The notes under the pieces are model-generated. The model did not search any database. It was not told the DNA's origin and worked only from the letters and a program-made list of their open reading frames with translations. This document shows, piece by piece, positions 1-6,649 of a stretch of DNA of 26,997 nt. The position numbers were made by a program, and so were the translations under genes. The stretch covers positions 1 through 26,997 of the forward strand of contig JAEWBE010000023.1 in assembly GCA_023391275.1 (NCBI GenBank). Direction: 5' to 3'. The number at the start of each line of letters is the position of its first letter. Position 1 is the stretch's first letter. This DNA is from Bacillota bacterium. Its GTDB lineage: Bacteria > Bacillota > Clostridia > Oscillospirales > Acutalibacteraceae.

Positions 1-10
1 TGGAATTCAA

Positions 11-42
11 AATGCCGTCGTTATGGTTACGGCGGCATTTTT
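11..42 (+). terminator. Rho-independent terminator of an upstream unit
   Basis: A 10-bp stem (AATGCCGTCG pairing with CGGCGGCATT, one G-U pair) closes a 9-base loop and is followed by a run of T. It lies just before the first tRNA, so it most likely ends the transcript of a gene outside the window. Confidence 0.7.
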
Positions 43-48
43 ATAAGC

Positions 49-125
49 GGGCCATTAGCTCAGTTGGTTAGAGCAACCGGCTCATAACCGGTCGGTCCAA
101 GGTTCGAGTCCTTGATGGCCCACCA
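49..125 (+). tRNA. tRNA with CAT anticodon, probably tRNA-Ile2 (lysidine type)
   Basis: A complete 77-base cloverleaf with encoded CCA. The acceptor stem GGGCCAT (49-55) pairs fully with ATGGCCC (115-121), the anticodon loop is CTCATAA (81-87) with CAT at 83-85, and the T loop is TTCGAGT. The first pair is G-C, so it is not initiator tRNA. Acceptor pairs 4-69 and 5-68 are both C-G. These are known positive determinants for TilS lysidine synthetase in E. coli, and elongator Met tRNAs differ there. I therefore favour tRNA-Ile2, which reads AUA after C34 is converted to lysidine. Simple anticodon-based calling would label it tRNA-Met. Confidence 0.92.
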
Positions 126-133
126 AAGAAAAG

Positions 134-160
134 AGCACCCTTTGTGGGTGCTTTTTTCTT
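134..160 (+). terminator. Terminator after the CAT tRNA
   Basis: AGCACCC (134-140) pairs with GGGTGCT (146-152) around a 5-base loop, followed by a T-rich tract. It begins 9 bases after the tRNA CCA end, so this tRNA is the last gene of its transcript. Confidence 0.85.
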
Positions 161-238
161 TATGAACTGTTGCGGTGAAAATTAATTGATGAAATGTAAA
201 TGAGGATACCGCGGGACGTGTGTTCCGTGTAACATGGT

Positions 239-320
239 CTTGTGAATCCAGATGGGTCACCAAAGGAAGTATTGCGGCACACAGACCGTAAATTTTACGG
301 GGTGGAGCAGCAATGGGCAG
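239..320 (+). other. tRNA-like sequence fragments (possible remnants)
   Basis: Between the two intact tRNAs I see pieces that resemble parts of tRNA genes but do not fold into one. GATGGGTCACCA near 251-262 looks like a tRNA 3' end with CCA. GGGGTGGAGCAG near 299-310 looks like the 5' part of an initiator tRNA. No matching partner halves are found at tRNA spacing. The pieces may be relics of a larger tRNA array or chance similarity. No credible protein gene is seen at 161-484: the open frames there are short and lack a convincing Shine-Dalgarno site. Confidence 0.25.
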
Positions 321-346
321 AAAATCGCAGAATTTGAAAAAAACAG

Positions 347-375
347 TTGAAATTGTTTTATCGGCGTGTTATAAT
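347..375 (+). promoter_or_regulatory. Sigma-A type promoter for the tRNA-Ala transcript
   Basis: TTGAAA (347-352) and a perfect TATAAT (370-375) are separated by 17 bases. The expected start near 382 places about 100 bases of leader, itself tRNA-like, before tRNA-Ala. Confidence 0.7.
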
Positions 376-382
376 ATCATTC

Positions 383-478
383 GTTGTGGGGACGTAGCTC
401 AACTGGAAAAGTACGCAGAATGGGTTCAGCAATGGTACGTAACTCACTTGACAGGCATTTGGTTCGCATACCACAATA
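383..478 (+). other. Transcribed tRNA-like leader upstream of tRNA-Ala
   Basis: This stretch begins near the predicted transcription start and ends just before tRNA-Ala. It opens with TTGTGG and closes with the complementary CCACAA, contains GTAGCTCAACTGG (the usual D-arm signature of tRNAs) and near its end GGTTCGCATACC, which resembles a T arm. D-stem and anticodon-stem pairing is poor, so it is not a standard tRNA. It could be a degenerate tRNA gene removed during processing or a small structured RNA. Confidence 0.3.
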
Positions 479-484
479 GAATAT

Positions 485-560
485 GGGGCATTAGCTCAGC
501 TGGGAGAGCGCAAGGTTCGCAATCTTGAGGTCAGGGGTTCGATCCCCCTATGCTCCACCA
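485..560 (+). tRNA. tRNA-Ala (anticodon CGC)
   Basis: A complete 76-base cloverleaf with encoded CCA. The acceptor stem GGGGCAT (485-491) pairs with ATGCTCC (550-556) and includes the G3-U70 wobble pair that marks alanine tRNAs. The anticodon loop is TTCGCAA (516-522), with CGC at 518-520 reading GCG codons. The D arm and the T loop TTCGATC are canonical. It is expressed from the promoter at 347-375 and ended by the hairpin at 566-602. Confidence 0.96.
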
Positions 561-565
561 TATAA

Positions 566-602
566 GGGAAAGTCTGGAAACAGATTTTCCCGAATTTTTT
601 TA
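566..602 (+). terminator. Terminator after tRNA-Ala
   Basis: An 11-bp stem, GGGAAAGTCTG (566-576) with CAGATTTTCCC (581-591) and one G-U pair, closes a GAAA tetraloop. A run of eight T follows. It starts six bases after the tRNA. Confidence 0.9.
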
Positions 603-700
603 TTGGGCGGGATATGGATGTCTGGGCGTTTTTAATTACAGTAGTAAATGTACTTCTGAACAGGTTATTGCGTCTGACGGTACTTTATTTTTACCGATTA

Positions 701-730
701 TAGGCAAACCCCTTTCATTGGGGTTATAAT
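701..730 (+). promoter_or_regulatory. Promoter with an inverted repeat in the spacer
   Basis: A perfect -10 hexamer TATAAT (725-730) has a weak TAGGCA (701-706) 18 bases upstream as the best -35 candidate. The spacer holds the inverted repeat AACCCC (707-712) / GGGGTT (720-725), a possible operator. It lies 75 bases before the membrane-protein start codon. The weak -35 fits a promoter needing an activator, but that is inference. Confidence 0.45.
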
Positions 731-804
731 ACAATCAGAGGTCCCGTTTAAGAGCTGATACTTAGGGTAGAAATAGTTATTTGCCACCTGAAAGGAAAAT
801 ATTA

Positions 805-2442
805 ATGAAAAAGACTAAAGCTATTGTTTTGCTGATTCTTATTTTGTTCTATGGAGTGATAATCTTTCTGATTTCACCCAACCTTAACCCCCTATATGAA
901 GAGGGGCTGGGCTTCTGGGGGTTTGTGATTACCTCATTCTCTCTGGTACTTTTACTGCTTAATACCGGTGGGAATAAATTCATACTGCAAAATAATCGCC
1001 CAGTGGGGTTCAATATGCCAAAGCGAGGGCGCAAATATTTGGCAGTCGCAGCTGCGCCGTGGGCCATTTTAATACTCGTGAGTATTTTCTCCAGTGTATT
1101 GTTTCACACCAACAGTTATAAAGACCAAATGCCGGAGCCTGAAAACAGAGTGTTTTCTTCCGATGTTCAGGCGATTGATATAGAACGGCTTCCGATTGTC
1201 GACAGCAGTCTGGCGGCACTTCTTGCAGATAAGAAGCTTGGGGAAAAGCCTGCGCTGGGCAGCCAGGTTACCCTGGGCGACCCGACTATTCAGAAAGTAA
1301 ATGATAAACTCGTATGGGTAGTGCCTCTGCTGCATTCCGGATTTTTTAAATGGTTTTCCAATTCAAACGGTACACCGGGTTATATTTTGGTTTCGGCAAC
1401 CAATCCCAGGGACGTGACCTATGTTGAAAACTACTCTCTCAAATATCAGCCCAATGCATATTTTCTTGACAACTTACAAAGGCATACGCGTTTTTCAGGC
1501 GGACTTTTTACCGGGCTTACTGATTACTCCTTTGAGATCAACGATGAGGGCAAGCCCTTCTGGGTCGTGACTACCTACAAAAACCTGGTGGGCATTAGCC
1601 TGCCTGAAGCAGACGGTGTGATTATTATTGATGCCGGTACCGGTGAAAGCGTAAGATACGGCATTAACAATGTGCCAAAGTGGGTCGACAGAGTGCAGCC
1701 GATTGATTTTGTGATGGCACAGATAGGAAACCGGGGGAAGTATATCCATGGCATATTTAATTTTTCCAATAAGGATAAATTTCAGACTTCCGAGGGCAAT
1801 GCCATCATCTATAACAGTGGAAGATGCTATTTATATACCGGACTTACCAGCGTGGGAGCCGATGAAAGTGCCACCGGCTTTATGCTGATCGATATGGTTA
1901 CGAAAACGCCATACCGTTATCAGGTTAGCGGTGCAACAGAATATGCGGCACAGCAGTCGGCACAGGGTAAAGTGCAGAATCTGCATTATATTGCGTCTTT
2001 TCCGTTGATTACCAATGTTGACGGGCTGCCGACCTATTTTATGACGCTAAAGGACGACGCGGGCCTGATTAAGCAATATGCTTTTGTTTCGGTCACCGAT
2101 TATACAAGTGTTGGCACCGGTGAAACGATTGGTACTGCGATGTCTAACTACCAATCTGTTATGAAAAATACGAGCGGAAGTTCCGCTATTGGTACAAGCA
2201 ACCAGCAGCAGGATCTTCACGGCACAATCGACAGAATATCCTCTGAGACTGTCAGCGGAAACACGGTCTATTCTATGATCCTGAAGGAGCAGCCTGATAA
2301 AATTTTTACTGCCGTTGCAGATCTTAGTCCGGAGTTGTCATTGACAAAAGAAGGGGATAGGGTCAAGATATCCTATTTACGATCTGACCGTACGGTAATT
2401 GATATCGCCGCTTATGATAATTTGATGTATACGCAGAAGTGA
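805..2442 (+). CDS. Membrane protein of unknown function, three N-terminal helices and a large outer domain
   Basis: A 545-aa protein I cannot assign to a named family. Three hydrophobic segments (about residues 5-25, 38-56 and 80-100 from this start) are followed by roughly 440 residues of mixed polar sequence. That part is rich in aromatic and Gly/Thr residues (for example TYVENYSLKYQPNAYF) and has no enzyme motif I recognise. The last 70 residues may form a small beta domain after a Ser/Gln-rich linker. I chose ATG 805 because AAAGGA lies about nine bases upstream. A TTG at 781 in the same frame has no such site. The gene stands alone between terminators at 566-602 and 2570-2622, with its own promoter at 701-730. 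A role in envelope function is only a guess. Confidence 0.88.
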   Translation: MKKTKAIVLLILILFYGVIIFLISPNLNPLYEEGLGFWGFVITSFSLVLLLLNTGGNKFILQNNRPVGFNMPKRGRKYLAVAAAPWAILILVSIFSSVLFHTNSYKDQMPEPENRVFSSDVQAIDIERLPIVDSSLAALLADKKLGEKPALGSQVTLGDPTIQKVNDKLVWVVPLLHSGFFKWFSNSNGTPGYILVSATNPRDVTYVENYSLKYQPNAYFLDNLQRHTRFSGGLFTGLTDYSFEINDEGKPFWVVTTYKNLVGISLPEADGVIIIDAGTGESVRYGINNVPKWVDRVQPIDFVMAQIGNRGKYIHGIFNFSNKDKFQTSEGNAIIYNSGRCYLYTGLTSVGADESATGFMLIDMVTKTPYRYQVSGATEYAAQQSAQGKVQNLHYIASFPLITNVDGLPTYFMTLKDDAGLIKQYAFVSVTDYTSVGTGETIGTAMSNYQSVMKNTSGSSAIGTSNQQQDLHGTIDRISSETVSGNTVYSMILKEQPDKIFTAVADLSPELSLTKEGDRVKISYLRSDRTVIDIAAYDNLMYTQK

Positions 2443-2569
2443 TTTTTATAAAGACTGGAGCCTTTATTTAACGAAAGAATTGGTTATTCGGGCAAAGTCC
2501 TGTCTGCGGCGCAGCCGAATGAAGAAGCTCCTGAATTCTGAGTTACCATGGACAAGATAAGGACAAAGC

Positions 2570-2622
2570 AGAACCCGCAAAGTCAACCGAGAGGATGACT
2601 TCGCGGGTTCTATTTTATTTTT
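2570..2622 (+). terminator. Terminator after the membrane-protein gene
   Basis: AGAACCCGC (2570-2578) pairs with GCGGGTTCT (2603-2611). The stem continues inside as AAGTCA/TGACTT, and a T-rich tract follows. The rest of the gap 2443-2751 holds no gene I can support. A small ATTCGG/CCGAAT inverted repeat occurs near 2488-2521. Confidence 0.85.
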
Positions 2623-2677
2623 CAGGTTTCATTGTTAAAGTCCGGCTCTTTATATAGTCTGCGCATGGTTGTGCGGA

Positions 2678-2705
2678 ACGCTATGGATATTCATGACATA
2701 GTATG
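2678..2705 (+). promoter_or_regulatory. Possible mother-cell (SigK/SigE-like) promoter
   Basis: CATAGTATG (2697-2705) matches the SigK -10 pattern CATANNNTA at all but the last position, with an AC dinucleotide 17 bases upstream (2678-2679). The predicted start is about 40 bases before the DUF4183 start codon. A good sigma-A promoter is not seen here. Such short patterns arise by chance, so this is suggestive only. It fits the idea that the DUF4183 gene is made late in sporulation. Confidence 0.35.
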
Positions 2706-2751
2706 TACGGAGTTGATTTTGTCAACGATACAATTGAAAGGAAGGAACTTC

Positions 2752-3120
2752 ATGGCAGTACAATTATTCAAACTGGTAATGAGCGGTACAACAACCACTA
2801 CTGCTAAACCAACTGTTTACAGATATATTAGTAAAACGACGGCGGCGGTTACTACCACCAGTCTTTTTGTCCCGCGTACCAAGTTCGTTGATGACCTTGG
2901 TAATGTCCCAGCGGCGTTGCAAACAGCCACAGCCAACAACGGTTACTATTTACTGTTTATTAATGGGGAATTGCAGCAGTCGGGTCTGTTTACCGTAGGC
3001 AGCGCAGGTACTGGAATAACGATTGCGGCGACAAGCGGAATAACGCTTCCGATCAGCGCTCCGATTACGCTGGCCACTACTAATTTTGCGCCATCATCTA
3101 CAACAACAGTAACAGGCTGA
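2752..3120 (+). CDS. Small threonine-rich DUF4183 protein, probable spore-surface component
   Basis: A 122-aa protein beginning MAVQLFKLVMSGTTTTT. The core NGYYLLFINGELQQSGLFTV is the DUF4183 signature, a family of unknown function found in Bacillus and Clostridia and often encoded near exosporium genes. About 26 of 122 residues are Thr and 9 are Ser, including runs at both ends, so it could accept O-linked sugar. It has no Cys, signal peptide or membrane segment, which fits assembly from the mother cell rather than Sec export. ATG 2752 has GGAAGGAA about seven bases upstream; the open frame extends to 2632 without start support. It precedes a larger DUF4183 gene and a nonulosonic-acid cluster on the same strand. 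Confidence 0.85.
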   Translation: MAVQLFKLVMSGTTTTTAKPTVYRYISKTTAAVTTTSLFVPRTKFVDDLGNVPAALQTATANNGYYLLFINGELQQSGLFTVGSAGTGITIAATSGITLPISAPITLATTNFAPSSTTTVTG

Positions 3121-3244
3121 CTCTGGCTTTTACGGCGTATAGGCGTTACGTGAAATTTTTTTAAAAATTTACTATTTTGTAAGGGAGCCATGAATTCTGT
3201 GGAAAGAAGTCATGGAACCTTTTAAATATCTGAAAACGGGCAAG

Positions 3245-3291
3245 CCTCCATTGTCATGCAAAGGGAAAGGACGGTGGAGGATTTATTTTTT
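3245..3291 (+). terminator. Terminator-like hairpin between the DUF4183 genes
   Basis: CCTCCA (3245-3250) pairs with TGGAGG (3275-3280), with further GTC/GAC pairing inside. ATTTATTTTTT follows. This would end the small DUF4183 transcript and argues against translation of the larger gene from ATG 3212. In the rest of 3121-3430, CATAATATA (3356-3364) fits the SigK -10 pattern exactly but lacks a well-placed -35, so I note it without calling a promoter. Confidence 0.5.
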
Positions 3292-3430
3292 GCAAAATAT
3301 CAACAACTGTGCGGGATGCCTTGCTGCTCATTTAGGAGCAAACATTTCCCCGGCACATAATATATATAAATTGACCCGCAGAATTCGAACGGGGAGTTTT
3401 GTTATTTATTATGGAACCGGAGTAATTACT

Positions 3431-4771
3431 ATGTTTATTTGTTGTTCTCCTAAAATAAGCTGCCGTATTACAGATAAAAGCGGAAATATCATTCAATACA
3501 TGCAAGATGCTGTTACGTATACCGAATTGTCATCACCTGAGAACAGGCCGGAAGAGCGAATTAAGCTTTCATCCGGAAAGACGGTCACCGTGTACATGGC
3601 GGCTGTTTTAATTGAGGGCTATATAACAGCTTATGCTGACGGAAAGTGCTTATCGAGCCCTATCCCGTTCAGCATTGTGAAGTATATCAGCATGTATGTT
3701 CCTCCCTGCGCTGAACTAAAATTTACAGTTAAAAAAATCGACTGCAATGTGATACCGTCCTTTACAAAAGGGAAGGCGACGCCGGATCAAATTAAAATAT
3801 TGGTAGATATCGATACACTTGTGATTTCTGAAGCCGGGGAAAATATTATTGTTCCGGAATTGAATTCTTCAAATTGCATAATTAACAAAGTGTGCATTCA
3901 CGCAAACAGAGTTTTGGACGTAGCCGCTTTTCATGGTGAAGCCTGCATTTGCTGTGAGCTAAAACCACTGAAGGCTGAAACCTGCCAGTATAATGCTTTA
4001 TCCGACGGAATAAAAAGAATTTATACCGATGCTGATGAGTTAAAGAAATATGGAGACAAAGGAATTCTTTCCCCAGATGATGTTTCTTATTATAACCTTT
4101 TTGTCAATGGCGTCCTGCAGCCGAAAACAAACTATGCGGTTTCACGGGGATGTCTAAAATTTTTAACAGAGGATATCCCAAAAAAGGATCAAATAATCAC
4201 AATCCAGTTTATTCTTTTAAGAAACGATTGCAACGAATTAGTCCATATAACGAATTATTTGTACAGTACTGTCTCAGATGGAATAAAAAGAAAATTCACA
4301 AACTGTGATGAACTGGCAGCCTATGGCAGGAGGGGAATCCCCGCACCCAAAGACGCTTCTTACTATAACCTTTTTATAAACGGGGTTCTGCAGCCCGAAA
4401 CAAACTATGTTGTAAGAGAGGGCACTCTGGAGTTAACTACGACAGATATCCCCCCAGAGGGGGAAATGATTATTCTGGAATCTTTATTGGTTAAAAGTAG
4501 GGAGGACCGGCTTTTTTGGGCTGAACCATATCAGTACAATGCTTATTCCAACGGGGAAAAAGTATATACCGATCAGGATAATATAGAGATGTATGGGAAT
4601 CAGGGAATCCCGTTCCCGGAATGTGGTTCGTATCAGAATCTGTTTGTTAACGGGGTAATTCAGCCGGATGTCAACTATTGTGTCCAAAAAGGACTGCTTG
4701 CTTTAAAAACAGAGGATACGCCGCTGGCAGGAGCCCCGATTTCGCTGCAGCTTGTCAGTATGTATAGTTAA
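3431..4771 (+). CDS. Multi-repeat DUF4183 protein, probable surface or exosporium protein
   Basis: A 446-aa protein with three tandem DUF4183 units at about residues 186-272, 277-362 and 367-446. Each has the core Y(Y/Q)NLF(V/I)NGV(L/I)QP, followed by NY and a beta-rich tail. The first 150 residues are a separate domain starting MFICCSPKISCRI, Cys-rich at first, with the segment VLIEGYITAYADG and the phrase YVPPCAELKFTV. That pattern vaguely recalls SPOCS/DUF3794 domains of spore proteins, but I am not sure. ATG 3431 has GGAG eight bases upstream (3419-3422). The longer start at 3212 would read through a terminator-like hairpin, and its first 70 residues look non-coding. The function is unknown. 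Its place before the sugar cluster suggests a surface structure receiving the sugar. Confidence 0.82.
   Translation: MFICCSPKISCRITDKSGNIIQYMQDAVTYTELSSPENRPEERIKLSSGKTVTVYMAAVLIEGYITAYADGKCLSSPIPFSIVKYISMYVPPCAELKFTVKKIDCNVIPSFTKGKATPDQIKILVDIDTLVISEAGENIIVPELNSSNCIINKVCIHANRVLDVAAFHGEACICCELKPLKAETCQYNALSDGIKRIYTDADELKKYGDKGILSPDDVSYYNLFVNGVLQPKTNYAVSRGCLKFLTEDIPKKDQIITIQFILLRNDCNELVHITNYLYSTVSDGIKRKFTNCDELAAYGRRGIPAPKDASYYNLFINGVLQPETNYVVREGTLELTTTDIPPEGEMIILESLLVKSREDRLFWAEPYQYNAYSNGEKVYTDQDNIEMYGNQGIPFPECGSYQNLFVNGVIQPDVNYCVQKGLLALKTEDTPLAGAPISLQLVSMYS
3985..4771 (+). repeat. Three in-frame DUF4183 coding repeats, about 273 bases apart
   Basis: Starts near 3985, 4258 and 4531 give an even 273-base period. 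The protein repeats share SDGIKR or SNGEK, an acidic DELxxYG-type stretch, GI(P/L)xP, YYNLF(V/I)NGVLQP and TxDIP. DNA similarity is strongest around the TATAACCTTTTT part of units one and two, which points to internal duplication rather than independent acquisition. Confidence 0.8.
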
Positions 4772-4908
4772 TAAAAGCTTTAAACAATTTTCCTTTTCAA
4801 GGCAGGCGTGGCACAAGTCGTAGCTTTAGATCAGTGTTTTTCAGAGTAAAAATAATTGTTGATTTTCACGCTATGATTGCCGCGTTAAAATAGAGAATGG
4901 AGTCCATT

Positions 4909-5895
4909 ATGCTTAATGATAAGACAATACTTGTAACAGGCGGCACCGGCTCTTTCGGCAAGGCTTTTGCGCGATTTGTTTTGGAGAAATATTCCCCCAA
5001 AAAGATTATTGTTTTTTCGCGGGATGAGTTTAAGCAATGGCAGATGCGCAATGAATTTGATCAGTATCTGGAAAAAATGAGATTCTTTATAGGTGATGTA
5101 AGGGATAGGGACAGACTCTTCAGAGCTTTTGACGGTGTGGATTATGTTGTGCATGCAGCGGCAATGAAGCAGGTTCCCGCCTGTGAATACAATCCTTTTG
5201 AAGCTGTTAAAACCAATATTCACGGAGCGCAGAATGTGATTGACGCCGCTATCAACATGGGCGTCCAAAAGGTGATCGCCTTATCCACCGACAAGGCCGT
5301 GAATCCGGTGAATTTGTACGGCGGAACCAAATTAGTATCAGATAAACTGTTTATAGCGGCGAACGCCTATGTGGGCGCAAAGAATACCGCCTTTGCCATC
5401 GTGCGGTACGGCAATGTGTCCGGAAGCCGGGGTTCGGTTATTCCGTATTTTCGCGCCCTTGTAGAAAAGGGGGAAACAAATCTGCCGATTACAGATTACC
5501 GTATGACCCGTTTTTGGATTACGCTTGAAGAAGGAGTCGCTCTGGTGCTGAAGGCGCTGGACGAAGCCAAAGGAGGAGAAACATTCATCTCGAAAATTCC
5601 GTCTTTTAAAATTACGGATCTGGCACAGGCGATTCTGCCAAATTGCGAAATGACGGAAGTCGGCATGCGCGAAGGGGAAAAATTGCACGAGGTAATGATT
5701 ACCAAAGAAGATTCTCCTTCAACTTATGAATTTGACAAACATTATATTGTTTATCCGCATATGGACTGGTTCAACCTGAATAAGTATGATTTGAAGAACG
5801 CTAAAAAAGTGGATGACCGGTTTGAATACAGTTCCGCCACAAATACCCAGTGGCTGAACCTGGAAGATCTTAAGCTGAGACTGTGCAATTTGTAA
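4909..5895 (+). CDS. pseB: UDP-GlcNAc 4,6-dehydratase (inverting), PseB
   Basis: A 328-aa extended short-chain dehydrogenase catalysing the first step of pseudaminic acid synthesis: UDP-GlcNAc loses water and is inverted at C5 to the 4-keto-6-deoxy-L-sugar, using bound NADP. The nucleotide-binding motif TGGTGSFG is near residue 10. PseB-type signatures follow: AAAMKQVPACEYNP, the catalytic STDKAVNPVNLYG (Asp, Lys, Tyr), and RYGNVSGSRGSVIP. Length matches the family. ATG 4909 is preferred over ATG 4897 because GGAG at 4899-4902 sits six bases before it. It opens a run of seven same-strand genes with gaps of 7-45 bases. No convincing sigma-A promoter is seen in the 137-base gap upstream. Confidence 0.95.
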   Translation: MLNDKTILVTGGTGSFGKAFARFVLEKYSPKKIIVFSRDEFKQWQMRNEFDQYLEKMRFFIGDVRDRDRLFRAFDGVDYVVHAAAMKQVPACEYNPFEAVKTNIHGAQNVIDAAINMGVQKVIALSTDKAVNPVNLYGGTKLVSDKLFIAANAYVGAKNTAFAIVRYGNVSGSRGSVIPYFRALVEKGETNLPITDYRMTRFWITLEEGVALVLKALDEAKGGETFISKIPSFKITDLAQAILPNCEMTEVGMREGEKLHEVMITKEDSPSTYEFDKHYIVYPHMDWFNLNKYDLKNAKKVDDRFEYSSATNTQWLNLEDLKLRLCNL

Positions 5896-5940
5896 AAACG
5901 ATGCGTGATTGTATTCGGCGGATGAATCGGGGGAAATATC

Positions 5941-6633
5941 TTGAACACGATAGCGATCGTCCCCGCAAGGGGAGGCAGTAAACGAATACCGCGTAAAAAT
6001 ATAAAAGAATTTTGCGGACAGCCGATCATCAAATATTCCATTGACGCTTTACTGGAGAGCGGGTTGTTTGATGAGGTGATCGTGTCAACAGATGACAGGC
6101 AGGTGGCCGAAGTTGCCATTGAGAACGGAGCAAACGTACCGTTCATGCGCAGCAAAAAAAATTCGGGGGACTTTGCGACAACCGAAGAAGTGATAGCCGA
6201 GGTGCTGAATTGGTATAAAACTATCGGCAAAAATTTCGATTATTACTGCTGCCTTTACGCAACCGCCCCTTTTGTAACCGCTGAAAAGCTGAAAAATGCT
6301 CTTCAGTTGCTCATATCCAGTCAAGCAAGCTTTTTGACGCCGGTTGTTCAGTACTCATATCCTCCCCAAAGGTGCAGAACCGTCAGAAATGGGAGGCTCG
6401 AGATGTGGTGGCCCGAGCAAAAAGATGCCCGGTCGCAGGACTTGGAGCCTTTGTATCATGACTGCGGCCAGTTCTATTTTGGCCGTACGGATGATTTTTT
6501 TCACTTTGGCATGGCCGGCGCCAACGTTGTTCCAATGATCTTACCGGAAGTCGAGGTTCAGGATATCGACACGGAAAGTGACTGGATTATTGCGGAAATG
6601 AAATACCGTCTGGCGCATCGAAGCGAAAAATAA
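5941..6633 (+). CDS. pseF: Pseudaminic acid cytidylyltransferase, PseF
   Basis: A 230-aa CMP-sugar synthase that activates the nonulosonic acid with CTP to give the CMP donor used by Maf. The N-terminus has the CTP-binding motif PARGGSKRIPRKNI, then the IVSTDD segment. The features FLTPVVQYSYPPQR and YHDCGQFYFG are typical of PseF rather than NeuA or LegF. The start is TTG 5941, with GGGGGA six bases upstream; no ATG is suitably placed. It follows pseB by 45 bases and precedes pseI by 16. Substrate stereochemistry (pseudaminic versus a close relative) is assigned by resemblance only. Confidence 0.93.
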   Translation: MNTIAIVPARGGSKRIPRKNIKEFCGQPIIKYSIDALLESGLFDEVIVSTDDRQVAEVAIENGANVPFMRSKKNSGDFATTEEVIAEVLNWYKTIGKNFDYYCCLYATAPFVTAEKLKNALQLLISSQASFLTPVVQYSYPPQRCRTVRNGRLEMWWPEQKDARSQDLEPLYHDCGQFYFGRTDDFFHFGMAGANVVPMILPEVEVQDIDTESDWIIAEMKYRLAHRSEK

Positions 6634-6649
6634 TACGGGAGTACTTCTT

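Noticed and set aside
60..263. Minus-strand ORF over the first tRNA
   Set aside because: Its end reads the familiar false peptide made from antisense tRNA sequence (SNLGPTGYEPVALTN), so it is not a gene.
448..482. TTGACA (448-453) with TAGAAT (477-482) as a second tRNA-Ala promoter
   Set aside because: The spacer is 23 bases, and the -10 ends two bases before the tRNA, so a start would fall inside it.
781..804. TTG 781 start for the membrane protein
   Set aside because: No Shine-Dalgarno site; ATG 805 has AAAGGA at good spacing and begins a natural membrane helix.
3212..3430. N-terminal extension of the large DUF4183 protein
   Set aside because: It would read through a terminator-like hairpin (3245-3291), and its sequence does not look like protein; ATG 3431 has GGAG eight bases upstream.
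4858..4891. TTGATT (4858) and TAAAAT (4886) as the pse cluster promoter
   Set aside because: The spacer is 22 bases, and a start would fall within the pseB ribosome-binding site.
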